This document shows, piece by piece, positions 7,878 to 17,026 of a stretch of DNA of 64,000 bases; the stretch's first letter is position 1, and the number at the start of each line of letters is the position of its first letter. The translations under genes were made by a program, and so were the position numbers. A model generated the notes under the pieces. That model ran no database searches and was not told where the DNA came from. It worked only from the letters and a program-made list of their open reading frames with translations. This DNA is from UBA9655 sp964597045 (GTDB taxonomy: Bacteria > Pseudomonadota > Alphaproteobacteria > UBA9655). The stretch lies in NCBI GenBank assembly GCA_964597045.1, contig CAZQWE010000005.1, positions 1-64,000 on the forward strand. The letters run 5' to 3'.

Positions 7878-9011
7878 ATGGATCGAGCACTTACGCCATA
7901 TATTAAAAGGGATAGCGATAAAAAGATTGTCCTTCTAAGCGGCCCCAGACAATCTGGCAAAACCACGCTGACAAAACAGCTCTACAAGAATTTTGATTAC
8001 TTGAACTATGATGCCAGTGAAGATAGGCAGGCAATCCTAGAGAAACACTGGAGAAGAGATGCTGATTGTATCCTCTTCGATGAACTTCACAAAATGACCG
8101 ATTGGAAAAGGTGGCTCAAGGGTGTTTATGACACAGAAGGAAATCGTCCTCGCCTGATTGTGACCGGAAGTGCAAACTTAGACACTTTTAGAAAGGTGGG
8201 AGATTCCCTCGCAGGTCGGTATTTTTCCTTTCGTCTACATCCTCTCGATATTGAGGAAGGCGTAAAATTTTGGCAAAATAAGCCTATCGACGTCTTCAAT
8301 AGAATCATGGAATGCAGTGGATTTCCTGAGCCTTTCTTGGAGGGGAATGTAACATTTTACAGAAGGTGGCAAAAGACACATTTAGACATTATTTTAAGAC
8401 AGGATTTTCTTGATTTATATGCGGTTAGATCCATCAAATCGATTCAACTACTCCTTGATTTACTTAAACCACGTATCGGCAGCACAACCTCGTATGCAAC
8501 CCTCGCACAAGATTTGCAAGCTGATCCAAAGTCGGTGGGGCAATGGCTCGAGTTGCTTGAAAATATGTATGCTCTCTTCCGCATAACCCCTTATCATAAA
8601 AACATAGCCCGCTCTCTTATCAAAGAGCCAAAATTCTACTTTTATGATGTAGCTCGTTCCCCTGATAAAGGGGCAAAGCTTGAGAACCTTGTTGCTTGTG
8701 CTTTGTTGAAAAGACTACAGTTTTTAGAAGATATTGAAGGGGTTAAAACAAATCTTCATTACTTAAGAACGAAAGATGGTGAAGAGATCGACTTCCTTGT
8801 CCTGATCAATGATCATCCAGCTCTCTGTATCGAAGTGAAAAGTTCCGATGATTCTCCTTCAAAAAGTTTTTCAACTTTTAAAAAATACATTGGGGATGCA
8901 AAGTGTGTACAACTTGTTCTCAACTTGAAGAGAGAATTTGATAGCCCCACTGGTGTTCAAGTGAGAAGTCTTGTCCCTTACCTTGCAAACTTGTCTGAAA
9001 CGCTTATTTGA
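7878..9011 (+). CDS. AAA_14/DUF4143 family ATPase, copy 1
   Basis: The 377-residue protein has Walker A GPRQSGKTT (about residue 22-30), Walker B CILFDELH (about 64-71) and a sensor-like TGSANL. In the DUF4143 C-terminal half, GEEIDFLV followed by CIEVKSS resembles a PD-(D/E)xK nuclease core. Members of COG1373 are widespread accessory ATPases of unknown role. The start was set at 7878 because AAGGA lies 5 nt upstream and the promoter's start site is near 7855. Two more divergent members occur at 17027 and 25969, each behind its own repeated motif. Confidence 0.85.
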   Translation: MDRALTPYIKRDSDKKIVLLSGPRQSGKTTLTKQLYKNFDYLNYDASEDRQAILEKHWRRDADCILFDELHKMTDWKRWLKGVYDTEGNRPRLIVTGSANLDTFRKVGDSLAGRYFSFRLHPLDIEEGVKFWQNKPIDVFNRIMECSGFPEPFLEGNVTFYRRWQKTHLDIILRQDFLDLYAVRSIKSIQLLLDLLKPRIGSTTSYATLAQDLQADPKSVGQWLELLENMYALFRITPYHKNIARSLIKEPKFYFYDVARSPDKGAKLENLVACALLKRLQFLEDIEGVKTNLHYLRTKDGEEIDFLVLINDHPALCIEVKSSDDSPSKSFSTFKKYIGDAKCVQLVLNLKREFDSPTGVQVRSLVPYLANLSETLI

Positions 9012-9176
9012 TTACTGAAAGAAATGGACAAAAACAAGCACTGACATTTGTTAGAAATAATTTTTTATCGGTTAAGAGACTTTATGCCGATTGGGAATAC
9101 ACTTCTACAAATGATGGTGAAAAGATCTCGTTAAACGATCTGTAACACAATTCCTAAATTCGTCGGCTAGAGATTT

Positions 9177-9210
9177 TCTCTCAATCAATACATTCGTATT
9201 TTTTGAGAGA
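9177..9210 (-). terminator. Inverted repeat after the MFS gene, possible terminator
   Basis: TCTCTCAA (9177-9184) pairs with TTGAGAGA (9203-9210) across an 18-nt AT-rich loop, just past the stop of the minus-strand MFS gene. No strong T tract follows, so this is a weak call. The rest of 9012-9232 shows nothing recognisable. Confidence 0.3.
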
Positions 9211-9232
9211 TTTTCTGTTTTCAAAGCCTCCT

Positions 9233-10399
9233 TTAACTGGTTCTGCCCCGAAACAGGAAAAAGAGTGTACTCAGAACCGTTGCAAATAGAAGAACTATTG
9301 CATAGTGCATAAGATTTCCATCACTCGCAAATTGCGCTACAAATCCCCCAATAAATGAAAGAAACGATATCATTATTGTTCGAAGAGCTGAAGCTTTGGT
9401 TGTCAAATCCATATAAATGCTCAAGGATTTGGAAATTGATCCAGAATAGAGAATTCCAAATCCACCATAATATATGAACGTGCCTAGAAGATTCAAAAGG
9501 ATTGATTCTTGAAAGGTATAGGCTGTGATTGTGACAATAGCCGCACCAATAAAACAGATGAATAGACCAATATAAATTGATCGATCAATATCAAACCTCC
9601 GGTACAAACGTACGCTATAAATACTGCACAAACCAAAAGGAAAAAATATGATCGTCCCTATAAGGAGACCAATAATGTTCTCTTCTAAATGAAGTGAATT
9701 CTTGTAAAAAAAAGGAAGATAGCTAAGGCTGAAAATAAACGCACCCAAAAATATGGCATTCAGCATTGCATAACAAACATAGGTTTTGCTTGTGAGAAGT
9801 TTAGCATAATCGAGTAAACCCTTACGTAAATCTAAGGGTGTTTGTCTGTTAGCTTCTTTTGGAAAAAATTTTATGCTGCTTATCAAGGCTATGAAAAATA
9901 AGGGAATGATGAAAATAAAGGTCGCTCTCCAGTTCCATACATGGGTGAGGTTTCCCCCCATATAGGGAATAATAACGGAAATGATGGAAACGATAATTCC
10001 GTTAAGAGCAATAATCTTGAGCGTTTCGTCAGGTTTATATAAATCGACGGCAAGCGCAAAACCCATCATAAACCCCGTCGCGGCCCCAACACCTTGGAGA
10101 AATCGCCCGATCATCAACTGGGTTACACTTGACGACTCCAAGCAAATAATGCTGCCTATGATGGCAATTCCAAGACCAAGGAGTAGGAAATTCTTCTTTC
10201 CGACCCCATCTGCAAAAAAACCTGCAATTATGCACATAATGAAGGCACCAAACTGGAAATAAGCCATAGTCGTCCGTATGGTTTCACCACTCACTGAGAA
10301 GTACTCAGCCGTATTAGGCATGGCAGGAATATAAATTCCATTAACGATGAAATAACAAGCTATAATAAAAATAATATTATAAGCGCCCTTCATATTCAT
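9233..10399 (-). CDS. MFS transporter, Bcr/CflA-like drug-efflux type
   Basis: The 388-residue protein is a 12-helix major facilitator. It has the DHA1-type motif between helices 2 and 3 (GFFADGVGKKNFLLLG, about residues 61-76) and the helix-4 arginine segment GRFLQGVGAATG (about residues 98-109). The fold implies proton-coupled export of small molecules; no substrate can be assigned. It lies 26 bp downstream of kdsB and is probably co-transcribed. It is distinct from the second MFS gene at 13103, with which it shares only family features. Confidence 0.82.
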   Translation of the reverse strand: MNMKGAYNIIFIIACYFIVNGIYIPAMPNTAEYFSVSGETIRTTMAYFQFGAFIMCIIAGFFADGVGKKNFLLLGLGIAIIGSIICLESSSVTQLMIGRFLQGVGAATGFMMGFALAVDLYKPDETLKIIALNGIIVSIISVIIPYMGGNLTHVWNWRATFIFIIPLFFIALISSIKFFPKEANRQTPLDLRKGLLDYAKLLTSKTYVCYAMLNAIFLGAFIFSLSYLPFFYKNSLHLEENIIGLLIGTIIFFPFGLCSIYSVRLYRRFDIDRSIYIGLFICFIGAAIVTITAYTFQESILLNLLGTFIYYGGFGILYSGSISKSLSIYMDLTTKASALRTIMISFLSFIGGFVAQFASDGNLMHYAIVLLFATVLSTLFFLFRGRTS

Positions 10400-10425
10400 T
10401 GATGTTCTCCCCAGATCATTCTTCT

Positions 10426-11178
10426 CTATATTGATGAAGTCTCTTTCAGAAGTTCTCTTGCTTTTTCAAGATCTGCTGGAGTATCCACACCAAAGGGCGT
10501 ATCCGTCTTCACCACCTTCACATCAATACGCATGCCGTTTGCAAGGGCCCGCAACTGCTCAAGCTTTTCACTCACCTCGAGTTCATTTTCTGGAAGAGAT
10601 GCAAAGTGGTCAAGAGAATCACGTTTGAAGCCATAAAGACCTATGTGATGATAATGGGGTCCAACACCCGAAGGAACGGGGGAGCGACTAAAATAGAGTG
10701 CTCGTCCGATAGGCCCTTTACCGTCTAATGTCAAAGCAACTTTCACAACATTGGGATCCTGCAGATCCTCTTGATTATTAATTTTATTAGCCAGAGTTGT
10801 GATATCAACGGCAGGATCCGTGAATGGCTCTAGAACATCATTAATGAGTCCAGGTTCCAAAGTTGGAAGATCTCCTTGGACGTTAATGATATGTGTAAAG
10901 ATTCGAGAAGGATCAAAGATATCGGCCGCGACTTTTACCCGATCAGATCCTCGAGGAAGATGAGGATCTGTAAGGATCGCCTCCCCCCCATGAGCTTTCA
11001 CAGCATCAAAAATTTCCTGATCACCACAGGCGACAATGACTGGCCCTACACTCGCCTGCACCGATCTTTCCCATACATGAATAATCATGGGCTTCCCATG
11101 AATCATAGCAAGTGGCTTATTGGGAAGCCGCATAGCAGCTAATCGGGCGGGTATTACAACGAGTGTCTTTTGGGTCAT
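10426..11178 (-). CDS. kdsB: 3-deoxy-manno-octulosonate cytidylyltransferase (CMP-Kdo synthetase)
   Basis: The 250-residue enzyme activates Kdo with CTP for lipopolysaccharide inner-core synthesis. It shows VIPARLAAMRLPNKPL near residue 9 (the family's nucleotide-binding loop), HGKPMIIHVWERS and the catalytic-region segment NVQGDLPTLEP. Length is normal for the family. Its presence indicates the cell makes Kdo-containing lipopolysaccharide. A perfect parS site lies in the gap just upstream of its start codon. Confidence 0.93.
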   Translation of the reverse strand: MTQKTLVVIPARLAAMRLPNKPLAMIHGKPMIIHVWERSVQASVGPVIVACGDQEIFDAVKAHGGEAILTDPHLPRGSDRVKVAADIFDPSRIFTHIINVQGDLPTLEPGLINDVLEPFTDPAVDITTLANKINNQEDLQDPNVVKVALTLDGKGPIGRALYFSRSPVPSGVGPHYHHIGLYGFKRDSLDHFASLPENELEVSEKLEQLRALANGMRIDVKVVKTDTPFGVDTPADLEKARELLKETSSI

Positions 11179-11206
11179 TCAGAAACCTTTCACTTTTAAT
11201 ACCAAT

Positions 11207-11222
11207 TGTTTCACGTGAAACA
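11207..11222. promoter_or_regulatory. parS centromere-like ParB-binding site
   Basis: TGTTTCACGTGAAACA is a perfect 16-bp palindrome identical to the classical chromosomal parS consensus. It lies in the 46-bp gap between the M16 peptidase and kdsB genes. A second identical copy is at 59599-59614. In most bacteria parS sites cluster around the replication origin and load ParB for segregation. Confidence 0.85.
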
Positions 11223-11224
11223 TT

Positions 11225-12463
11225 TTAAATCCACCGTATTTCTTGTCCAGGCCCAATAGCAACAAATGTTGGAACAGATTCAGTCAGCTTGTGAGCGACC
11301 CTCACTATGTCATCTTGTGTCACTGCATTGACACTATCAATCAACTCTTGGATGGTTATCTGCCTTTTAAAAATCATCATTTGCTGAGCAATTTTCTCAC
11401 ACCTGGCTGAGGTACTTTCAAGAGCCATCAAGTTAGCAGCCTTGATTTGTGCTTTGCTCCGATTAATTTCTGTGGGTGTTAAGTTTGTAGAGAATTCAAG
11501 TAACACTTCTTTGATCGTTGGAAGCACTTCCTGTATTTGATCAGGACCCGTACCCGCATAAATGCCAAACAATCCAGAATCCCTAAAGACAGAATTAAAG
11601 GAATAGATGGAATAGACGAGGCCCTTCTTTTCTCTTATCTCTTGAAAGAGTCGAGAGGACATCCCTCCTCCTAAAAGAGCCGACAGGACGGACATCACAA
11701 AATAATCAGATGACATAAAATCACAGGATTCATATCCTAATACCAAATGAACTTGTTCTAAATCCCGCTTTTCAAAATACTGCCCACCCTTATACTGCGT
11801 GGGTTGATAAGATTCGACCGAATGATTTGAAAGGGATGTAAAATACTTTTGACAGAGGTCTACGATTTGATCATGTTTTACACCTCCCGTTGCCGCAAAT
11901 ACCATACGAGAAGCTGTATATTCTTGTTTCATATAATTGATCAAATCATCCCTTGTAATACGCTGTATGATATCAGGGCGCCCCAAAACAGGTCGGCCCA
12001 TAGGATGATTCGGGAAGGCGGTTTCTTGAAAGAAGTCAAAGATAATATCATCTGGAGTATCTATGGCTTGACCAATTTCTTGAAGGATAACTGACCGTTC
12101 TCGTTCAATTTCTTCAGGGTCGAAGATAGAGTTTTGTATAATATCAGCGATAATCTCTAAAGCGAGTGGGACATCTTCTTGAAGGACACGGGCATGGTAA
12201 GCCGTATTCTCTCGTGAAGTATAGGCATTAATTTGACCACCTACATTTTCAATCTCTTCGGCAATTTGCTTAGCAGTACGTGTCGTTGTGCCCTTAAAAG
12301 CCATATGCTCAAGATAGTGGGAAATCCCATTAATTTCAGGAGATTCATGACGTGTGCCAACTTCAACCCATAGGCCTAAGGTAGCTGTCGCTATTCCAGG
12401 AAGTTCTTCTGTGACAACTCGTAGACCATTAGGCAGAGTTGTTATCTGAGCTGTCATAGTCAT
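11225..12463 (-). CDS. M16 family zinc peptidase (mitochondrial processing peptidase-like)
   Basis: The 412-residue protein has the inverted zinc motif HYLEH (HxxEH) near residue 48 and the downstream acidic ligand region ENTAYHARVL around residue 84. The second half contains GGGMSSRLFQEIREKKGLVYSIYSF in parts, typical of the substrate-binding domain. Alphaproteobacterial members are relatives of mitochondrial processing peptidase beta; the bacterial substrate is unclear. Its start overlaps the end of the SURF1 gene by 35 nt, so translation is probably coupled. Confidence 0.92.
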   Translation of the reverse strand: MTMTAQITTLPNGLRVVTEELPGIATATLGLWVEVGTRHESPEINGISHYLEHMAFKGTTTRTAKQIAEEIENVGGQINAYTSRENTAYHARVLQEDVPLALEIIADIIQNSIFDPEEIERERSVILQEIGQAIDTPDDIIFDFFQETAFPNHPMGRPVLGRPDIIQRITRDDLINYMKQEYTASRMVFAATGGVKHDQIVDLCQKYFTSLSNHSVESYQPTQYKGGQYFEKRDLEQVHLVLGYESCDFMSSDYFVMSVLSALLGGGMSSRLFQEIREKKGLVYSIYSFNSVFRDSGLFGIYAGTGPDQIQEVLPTIKEVLLEFSTNLTPTEINRSKAQIKAANLMALESTSARCEKIAQQMMIFKRQITIQELIDSVNAVTQDDIVRVAHKLTESVPTFVAIGPGQEIRWI

Positions 12464-13103
12464 TTCCTTTGTTAGATTTATTTCTGTTGTAGAAAAACAT
12501 TATTGTCAGAAGAAATGCAAGTAAATACCACGTAATTGCATAGGATAAATGATTATTTCGAGGTGGTGGGATAGGATCGGTCACTTTAATATCTGGATGG
12601 AATGAATTTTTCGACACGATATAGAAGGGTTGAAGAGGAACGTTTAATTCTTGAGAAAGACTATTTAAATCAATCCAAAAATGATTATCTTTCGTATTAC
12701 TCGGTTGAAAATATGTTGGTGATGTTGGATATCGAACAAAGCCTTCTATTTTAAGCATAGCCTCAGGTGCATCTGTAATCTCAATCGATGCCCATCCTCT
12801 TTGAATAAGAATAATTTTCCCCTCACTCGTTTTGAACGGATTCAGAACATAAACCCCGCTTTTTCCTTGAAATGTCTTTGATTGCAAGAATATGGATTTT
12901 CCTTGCAAAAACCGACCTTCAACATAAAGAGGTTCAAATTCAGCAAGTTGATTCGATGTGAGAGGACTGAAAGGCTTCTTTTTGCTATCGGCAAGTGTCA
13001 AAAGGAGAGCTTCTTTCTCCGTCTTCCTAAACATTTGCCATGTGCCTAGTCCAAGGAATACTGCAATGAGAAAGAGGGTAAAGAACGCAAAAGACCGTTT
13101 CAT
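12429..13103 (-). CDS. SURF1 family cytochrome oxidase assembly protein
   Basis: The 224-residue protein has the SURF1 layout: one transmembrane helix at each end (about residues 4-21 and 186-204) around a periplasmic domain. Signature segments are GLGTWQMFRKTEKEALL near residue 19 and LIQRGWAS in mid-domain. SURF1 helps insert heme a into subunit I of cytochrome c oxidase. It follows ctaE with only an MFS gene between, and it overlaps that gene's stop by 1 nt. Confidence 0.88.
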   Translation of the reverse strand: MKRSFAFFTLFLIAVFLGLGTWQMFRKTEKEALLLTLADSKKKPFSPLTSNQLAEFEPLYVEGRFLQGKSIFLQSKTFQGKSGVYVLNPFKTSEGKIILIQRGWASIEITDAPEAMLKIEGFVRYPTSPTYFQPSNTKDNHFWIDLNSLSQELNVPLQPFYIVSKNSFHPDIKVTDPIPPPRNNHLSYAITWYLLAFLLTIMFFYNRNKSNKGNDYDSSDNNSA

Positions 13104-14296
13104 CAGGTTAGAACTTTCTTCTCACTTCCAATAGCGATTTTATATTTCGTAAGAAGAATATAAAGCCCATAAAGACTTAGTCCAAAGGTTATTACCATCG
13201 TTAAACCAAGGGGCTTAAAGGACCCTACATAAAGATAACCCACAAATTGAAGACCCATAGCTGTGAGCAAAAGACGGCTTGATTGAATAGTTGCAGCAAT
13301 TCGACCTTTAGCCCCTTCGATAACCTCAAGGGACATGGGGTAAAGTATGTTAATGGGTAGTACAACACCCATAGACCAAATGACAAGTATTCCTGTAATG
13401 AGCAAGGGATAATTGAATTGCAAAATAGCAACAAGAGTTGTCAAGACTAATGAAATCAAACAAATGATAAGAGAAACATAAAAGCAAGCTTTTGTTCCAA
13501 ATATTTTTAAAAAATAGGCACTACTCAAACTTATAACAGCAAACGATAGAGCTAATGCCCCTTGATAATATCCAAAGTCTGTTAAGGAAACACCCATTCC
13601 ATCCATATATAAAATCGGGGCAATCCCAATGAAAACCCAATAGGGCGTAATAAACAAAGTAATAACAGAGATGAATGTGATACTTTCCCAGGATTGAAAC
13701 AAAGGAAGATATCCTTTGAGTGAAAACGGAGTAATATTGTCCTTTGAAGTTGGAGAATGACTAGGGACCCAAATCTGTCCCATAATAAAGCAAATCACAC
13801 CCATCACAAGAAGGACTTCAAAGTTTCCTACCCATCCAAAATGTAGATTCACGTAACTTCCTACCACAGGAGCAAAGGCCATGCCCAGGGTAATCGCACC
13901 ATTTAAAATACCCAAGAGCTTTTGTTGTTGATCCAAAGGGTAAGCATCAGCAATAACAACATAGGATAGAACGGCAGGTGCTGCTATTCCAACTCCTTGA
14001 AGGAATCGACCCATCAAAAGATGCCAATAGGAATCCGCATAAACACACATGAGACTCCCAATGATAAATAGAAGAAGGCTCCACATGATCATCGGCTTAC
14101 GCCCATACCGATCGCTGAGTTGCCCCACAATCAAGGACGTTATGCAATAAGCGACAAAGTTTACGCCCAGAGTCAGTTCAACCATAAAAGGAGAGAGTCC
14201 AAAATGACGCTGAAGATCGGGAAAACTGGGGATGAAGAGATCAACCTCAGCACCAGCCAAGACTTCCATCAGAAAAATAGAGATAAATCGCATCAT
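13103..14296 (-). CDS. MFS transporter, Bcr/CflA-like, within the ctaE-SURF1 interval
   Basis: The 397-residue, 12-helix carrier shows the DHA1 motif GQLSDRYGRKPMIMWSLL (about residues 58-75) and GRFLQGVGIAAPAVLSY (about residues 96-112). It is more canonical in these motifs than the MFS protein at 9233. It begins 7 nt past ctaE and overlaps the SURF1 start by 1 nt, so it is part of the ctaE-SURF1-M16 transcription unit. A drug-efflux carrier there is unusual. A role in copper or metabolite transport for oxidase assembly is conceivable but unsupported. Confidence 0.85.
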   Translation of the reverse strand: MMRFISIFLMEVLAGAEVDLFIPSFPDLQRHFGLSPFMVELTLGVNFVAYCITSLIVGQLSDRYGRKPMIMWSLLLFIIGSLMCVYADSYWHLLMGRFLQGVGIAAPAVLSYVVIADAYPLDQQQKLLGILNGAITLGMAFAPVVGSYVNLHFGWVGNFEVLLVMGVICFIMGQIWVPSHSPTSKDNITPFSLKGYLPLFQSWESITFISVITLFITPYWVFIGIAPILYMDGMGVSLTDFGYYQGALALSFAVISLSSAYFLKIFGTKACFYVSLIICLISLVLTTLVAILQFNYPLLITGILVIWSMGVVLPINILYPMSLEVIEGAKGRIAATIQSSRLLLTAMGLQFVGYLYVGSFKPLGLTMVITFGLSLYGLYILLTKYKIAIGSEKKVLT

Positions 14297-14302
14297 GTGA
14301 GT

Positions 14303-15100
14303 CTAAAGCCCCGAACCCCACCAATAAATGCTAACAAATAAGAAGAGCCAAACAACATCGACAAAGTGCCAGTACCAGGCTGCAGCTTCAAACCCAACAT
14401 GACGGTCGGGTGTAAATTGATCCAGACGCGTACGGGCCCAACAGACACAGAGAAACAGTGTTCCAATGATCACGTGTGCCCCATGGAAGCCTGTCGCCAT
14501 ATAAAATGTTGAGGGGTAAATTCCTCCTTTAAAAGCAAATGTTGCATGAGCATACTCATAGGCCTGAACAGTCGTAAAAAGAAGCCCTAGAAGAATGGTA
14601 AATCCAATCCCTTTAAGGACTTCAGACTTATGATTTCCGAGGAGTGCATGGTGAGCCCAAGTAATTGTTGTCCCAGACAGAAGCAAGACAAGTGTGTTAA
14701 AATAAGGAAAATCAAAGGGATCGAGGGGCGTAACTCCTTTTGGTGGCCAAACTCCACCCGTGGGTTCTGTTGGAAATAGACTTGCATTAAAGAAAGCCCA
14801 AAAGAAAGCCACAAAGAACATCACTTCCGAAGTAATAAAAAGGGCCATTCCTGTACGAAGACCGAACATAACAGGCCGTGTATACGTCTCCGTATCATCC
14901 GACTCTTTTATGACATCTCGCCACCATGCCACCATCGTTATAAAAATGAGGATAAGCCCCATCGTCAGAACGAGATATCCATAACCATGCATCAAAAGTA
15001 CGAGCCCAATCATTCCGATCAATGCCCCTATGGATCCAACAAAAGGCCAAGGACTCGGATCTACGATATGAAATGGATGGTTCTTTTTAGGAGGCTCCAT
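14303..15100 (-). CDS. ctaE: Cytochrome c oxidase subunit III
   Basis: The 265-residue, seven-helix membrane protein matches COX3. Typical segments are RTGMALFITSEVMFF, WPPKGVTPLDPF, the helix with TITWAHHALL, and the C-terminal GFEAAAWYWHFVDVVWLFLF containing the conserved Glu and His. Subunit III stabilises the aa3 oxidase in the inner membrane. It lies 17 kb from ctaC-ctaD-ctaB-ctaG rather than next to ctaG, so the usual cluster is split. Confidence 0.95.
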   Translation of the reverse strand: MEPPKKNHPFHIVDPSPWPFVGSIGALIGMIGLVLLMHGYGYLVLTMGLILIFITMVAWWRDVIKESDDTETYTRPVMFGLRTGMALFITSEVMFFVAFFWAFFNASLFPTEPTGGVWPPKGVTPLDPFDFPYFNTLVLLLSGTTITWAHHALLGNHKSEVLKGIGFTILLGLLFTTVQAYEYAHATFAFKGGIYPSTFYMATGFHGAHVIIGTLFLCVCWARTRLDQFTPDRHVGFEAAAWYWHFVDVVWLFLFVSIYWWGSGL

Positions 15101-15112
15101 GTCCTCTTTCCT

Positions 15113-16903
15113 TTATTTTGCTTCCTTTGACCAGAGGGTATGAATGTTTGGCAAACCCATGACTCCTACGGGAGGGTGCTGTATATTATCCCAGTACGCA
15201 ATATAGTCTTTTGTTCTGTGTCCAAGTGGAAGAACATAATGACCCCAGAGTAGCACACGATCTAAAGCTTTAACAGCCGCAACGAGATCATCGCGTTCTT
15301 TCGCATTCACAATAGATTGGCAAAGACTGTCGATAACTGGATCTTTAATGCCTGGATAATTCCTTGTCCCTGGCTGATCAGCTGCTTTTGAGCTCCAATA
15401 AAAACCCTGCTCATTTCCTGGACTTAAAGAGTGACCCCAGAAATGAAAGACCATATCATAATCTTTATTGGTGCGCCTATTTTCATATTGGGCAGCATCA
15501 ATCGTACGAACATTTACCTTCATTCCAAGCTGTTTTAAGTTCCTTGCAAGAGCAAGCGCTGTTTTTTCGTTCTCAGGAACATTTAGGATGATCTCGAATT
15601 CAAAAGGTTTCCCTGACTTGGCATTAACAAGTTTCCCTTTCTTAGTGATCCATCCTGCTTCCTTAAGAAGCTCTTTTGAAACCTTAAGGTTTTCACGAGA
15701 ACCTTTCTCAAATGTTGGAAGTGTAAATGGTTTTTCAAAAACTTGTTTGGGAAGCTGTGCTCGAAATGGTTCAAGCAAAGCAAGCTCTTTTCCTTCCGGT
15801 AATCCCTTAGCCGCAAGGTCGGTGTTATCAAAGAAGCTACAGGTACGCGTCATTGCACCATGGAACATGTGCTTGTTAAGCCAGTCATAATCGAAAGCAT
15901 TTATAATGGCGAGTCTTACACGGGGATCCTGAAACATTTCACGCCTTGTATTAAAGGCAAATGCTTGCATCCCAACTTGGTGCTGGTGAGGAATCTCAAG
16001 TTTCCGAACTTGACCTTTTTGAATCGCAGGAAAATCATAATTTTGAGCCCATTTCCCCGTATCTGACTCTTCCTTTAAATGAACTTCACCAGCTTTAAAC
16101 GCTTCAAAGGCAACGGCGGCATTTTTATAGAAATCAAAACGAAGGGTATCAAAATTATAAAAACCCTTGTTAACAGGAAGGTTTGCGCCCCAATAATTCG
16201 GGTCACGCTTATAAATAATAGAACGGCCAGGCTCGACTTTTGCGATCTTATAGGGACCACTCGAAAGGAGTGGCGTTAGGCCTGTTTTCTCAAATTCCTT
16301 TCCTTTCAGATCATGTTCTGCAAGCAGTCCCATGACGCCCATAATCAAAGGCATTTCTGCATCATATTTTCCATCAATTTTATTGAAGGTAAATTTGATC
16401 TTCCTCTCTCCCAAAACTTCAGCCTTCTCAACCTTTTTGTAGTTTGTCTGCTGATTTGGCGTACCATGCTCTAAGAAAGTCTTATAGGTGAAATAAACAT
16501 CATTTGCTGTTATGGGCTTACCGTCTTGCCACTTAGCATTTGGATTAATTGTGAAGGTCACCCAACTCCGATCGGGTGCGACTTCCACCGAATCAGCTAC
16601 CCGAGCATAGAGACTGAATGGTTCATCGGGAGAGCGCTTGAGAAGACTTTCCATCATAATGTCTTGAAAACCCGCAGGATATGTTCCCTTAATAACGTAA
16701 GGATTCAATGAATCATAGGTTCCCACAACCGCAACCCTGAGTTCTCCTCCTTTAGGAGCATCCGGATTCACATCTTTGAAATGAGTGAAGTTATTCTGAT
16801 ATTTCAATTGCCCATGCATGGCGATTCCATGCTCTGGAGTAGCCTTTGCGCAAACTCCAAAAGTTAATAAAGTAAGACAGGAAAAAATATTAAAAACCTT
16901 CAT
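15113..16903 (-). CDS. YejA-like extracellular solute-binding protein (family 5, oligopeptide type)
   Basis: About 596 residues with a signal peptide ending near FGVCAKA. The family 5 fold is evident from GGELRVAVVGTYDSLNPYV, the WQDGKPITANDV signature and DYDMVFHFWGHS. Overall similarity is to YejA, the peptide/microcin C importer's binding protein. No permease or ATPase genes adjoin it, so it is an orphan in this window. ATG 16903 was preferred over ATG 16918 because it gives a compact signal peptide and has GAGG about 9 nt upstream; both remain possible. Confidence 0.85.
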   Translation of the reverse strand: MKVFNIFSCLTLLTFGVCAKATPEHGIAMHGQLKYQNNFTHFKDVNPDAPKGGELRVAVVGTYDSLNPYVIKGTYPAGFQDIMMESLLKRSPDEPFSLYARVADSVEVAPDRSWVTFTINPNAKWQDGKPITANDVYFTYKTFLEHGTPNQQTNYKKVEKAEVLGERKIKFTFNKIDGKYDAEMPLIMGVMGLLAEHDLKGKEFEKTGLTPLLSSGPYKIAKVEPGRSIIYKRDPNYWGANLPVNKGFYNFDTLRFDFYKNAAVAFEAFKAGEVHLKEESDTGKWAQNYDFPAIQKGQVRKLEIPHQHQVGMQAFAFNTRREMFQDPRVRLAIINAFDYDWLNKHMFHGAMTRTCSFFDNTDLAAKGLPEGKELALLEPFRAQLPKQVFEKPFTLPTFEKGSRENLKVSKELLKEAGWITKKGKLVNAKSGKPFEFEIILNVPENEKTALALARNLKQLGMKVNVRTIDAAQYENRRTNKDYDMVFHFWGHSLSPGNEQGFYWSSKAADQPGTRNYPGIKDPVIDSLCQSIVNAKERDDLVAAVKALDRVLLWGHYVLPLGHRTKDYIAYWDNIQHPPVGVMGLPNIHTLWSKEAK

Positions 16904-17026
16904 TAGATAGAGCCTCATGTAATTAAAAACCTAGCCCCACATTTCTATAGAATTTCAGGAAAAAAGCAACTTAGAATTAAGGCTGACCAGTCACCCACAT
17001 AACTGCAATGACACATTAAAGAAAAC

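Noticed and set aside
9012..9232. Gene remnant between AAA_14 copy 1 and the MFS gene
   Set aside because: No frame of meaningful length or recognisable motif was found; only a weak inverted repeat is present.
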